Below are positions 6,617 to 7,294 of a stretch of 7,294 nt of DNA, in pieces. The first letter of the stretch is position 1; every line of letters starts with the position of its first letter. The DNA comes from Kiritimatiellota bacterium (GTDB taxonomy: Bacteria; Verrucomicrobiota; Kiritimatiellia; RFP12; UBA1067), in assembly GCA_009777165.1 (NCBI GenBank), contig WRML01000100.1:1-7294 (forward strand), read 5' to 3'. Under the pieces are notes generated by a model, which worked only from the letters and a program-made list of their open reading frames with translations, made no database searches and was not told the DNA's origin. The translations under genes and the position numbers were made by a program.

Positions 6617-7294
6617 TCATTTCCGTGCCTCAAACCGCCCGATCGCGTCCGAGATGTCCAGGTCGAACTGATGCGCGTCCTTCCACGGCAGGTACAGGAG
6701 CCCCGTGCAGAGCCTGTCCTGCGCGGGGCTGTACGTCAGTGCGCGGAGCTTCCGCGCCGGCACATCGAAGCGGTAGAGGCGGAGCCAGTCGTCCGTGTCC
6801 TTTAGGATCGGGTAGTTCGCCATCACCTCATGCACCACGTTCCCGTTCGCGCCTTGGCTCACCTGCCGCAACGCCACCACGGGCGCCTGGTCCCCCGACA
6901 CGATCAGGAAAAGATGCTCGTGCTTCGAGAAGCATTTCTCCCACATCTGCTCCGGCGTGTTGCCGCCGCTGATCTTCGACCAGCACATCCGCCCCATCCC
7001 CGGCCCTTCTGCGCCAACCCTGTTCCACGCCTCGACCGGCCCCAGGTACGCGTGCGTCACGACGATCGCCATCCGCGGGCGGTTCCGCTCCAGCACCCCG
7101 TCCGCCCACGCCAGCGCGTCATCCTTCGCGTTGCACGCCAGGTGCACGATGACGAAATCCAGCCCCCCCCCCGAGAAAACCCCCCAGCCGCCCCCGTTGT
7201 TTTCGCGCGCCCCCCCCCCCCACGGGAATCCCTTGAACCGCTCCCCCCCGCAAACCCTTTGGAACACCGACGCATCGCCCCCCCCCCTCCTGTC
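6617..7294 (-). CDS. Calcineurin-like metallophosphoesterase, C-terminal part (5' end off window)
   Basis: The frame enters at the right edge and ends at TGA (6619-6617), giving 225 visible residues. The GTG at 7267 is in frame but is not taken as the start, because the frame continues open to the edge and no ribosome binding site is visible. Features recalling the C-terminal half of calcineurin-like phosphoesterases are FVIVHLACNAKDD (7159-7121), with a buried strand ending in His, and AIVVTHAYLG with its His at 7052-7054, a usual metal-ligand position. The final motif reads LIVSGDQ (GDQ at 6887-6895) where many relatives have a Gly-His motif. The N-terminal metal ligands and any signal peptide lie outside the window. 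The probable activity is phosphate ester hydrolysis; the substrate is unknown. The upstream 130 bases contain C-runs of 10, 12 and 10 bases, so sequencing errors there could alter the N-terminal frame. Confidence 0.75.
   Translation of the reverse strand, partial: DRRGGGDASVFQRVCGGERFKGFPWGGGARENNGGGWGVFSGGGLDFVIVHLACNAKDDALAWADGVLERNRPRMAIVVTHAYLGPVEAWNRVGAEGPGMGRMCWSKISGGNTPEQMWEKCFSKHEHLFLIVSGDQAPVVALRQVSQGANGNVVHEVMANYPILKDTDDWLRLYRFDVPARKLRALTYSPAQDRLCTGLLYLPWKDAHQFDLDISDAIGRFEARK

Noticed and set aside
6237..6620. Small Arg/Gly/Pro-rich open frames on both strands through the gap (some collagen-like)
   Set aside because: They arise from the 9-base repeats, whose length is a multiple of three and so keeps frames open. 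They have no ribosome binding site or family resemblance.

Overview
The window is GC-rich bacterial DNA with two genes, both on the minus strand and both cut by a window edge, separated by a repeat-filled gap of about 300 bases. No RNA gene, CRISPR array, transposase or integrase was seen. The protein types (a secreted giant with a LamG-like domain, autotransporter-associated beta-strand repeats and PA14 domains, next to a calcineurin-like phosphoesterase) resemble those of the Verrucomicrobiota / Kiritimatiellota / Lentisphaerota group or planctomycetes. That placement is inference from protein style, not from a marker gene.

Region 1-6319 (minus): one uninterrupted reading frame of at least 2106 codons. 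It starts at an ATG with a strong Shine-Dalgarno and a Sec-type signal peptide, and it leaves the window before its stop codon. In order it carries a LamG/concanavalin-A-like domain, a long glycine- and asparagine-rich beta-strand region with PATR-type motifs, and three separate PA14 domains. It is probably a very large exported surface protein that binds or displays carbohydrate. The long plus-strand open frames across this region are antisense shadows.

Region 6320-6616: the intergenic gap. Reading along the minus strand from the upstream gene, it holds an array of 9-base units, a compact terminator hairpin with ten T, a loop with a T10/A10 pair and a small hairpin, a second 9-base array that is the inverted partner of the first, A- and G-rich tracts, a short palindrome, and the ribosome binding site of the giant gene.

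Region 6617-7294 (minus): the C-terminal 225 residues of a calcineurin-like metallophosphoesterase whose N-terminus lies beyond the right edge. The terminator after it suggests that the two genes are separate transcription units, although they are collinear.

The window holds no clearly new multi-gene system. The points most worth a second look are the paired inverted 9-base arrays, the clustering of poly-C/poly-G tracts inside the middle of the giant gene, and the triple PA14 architecture.
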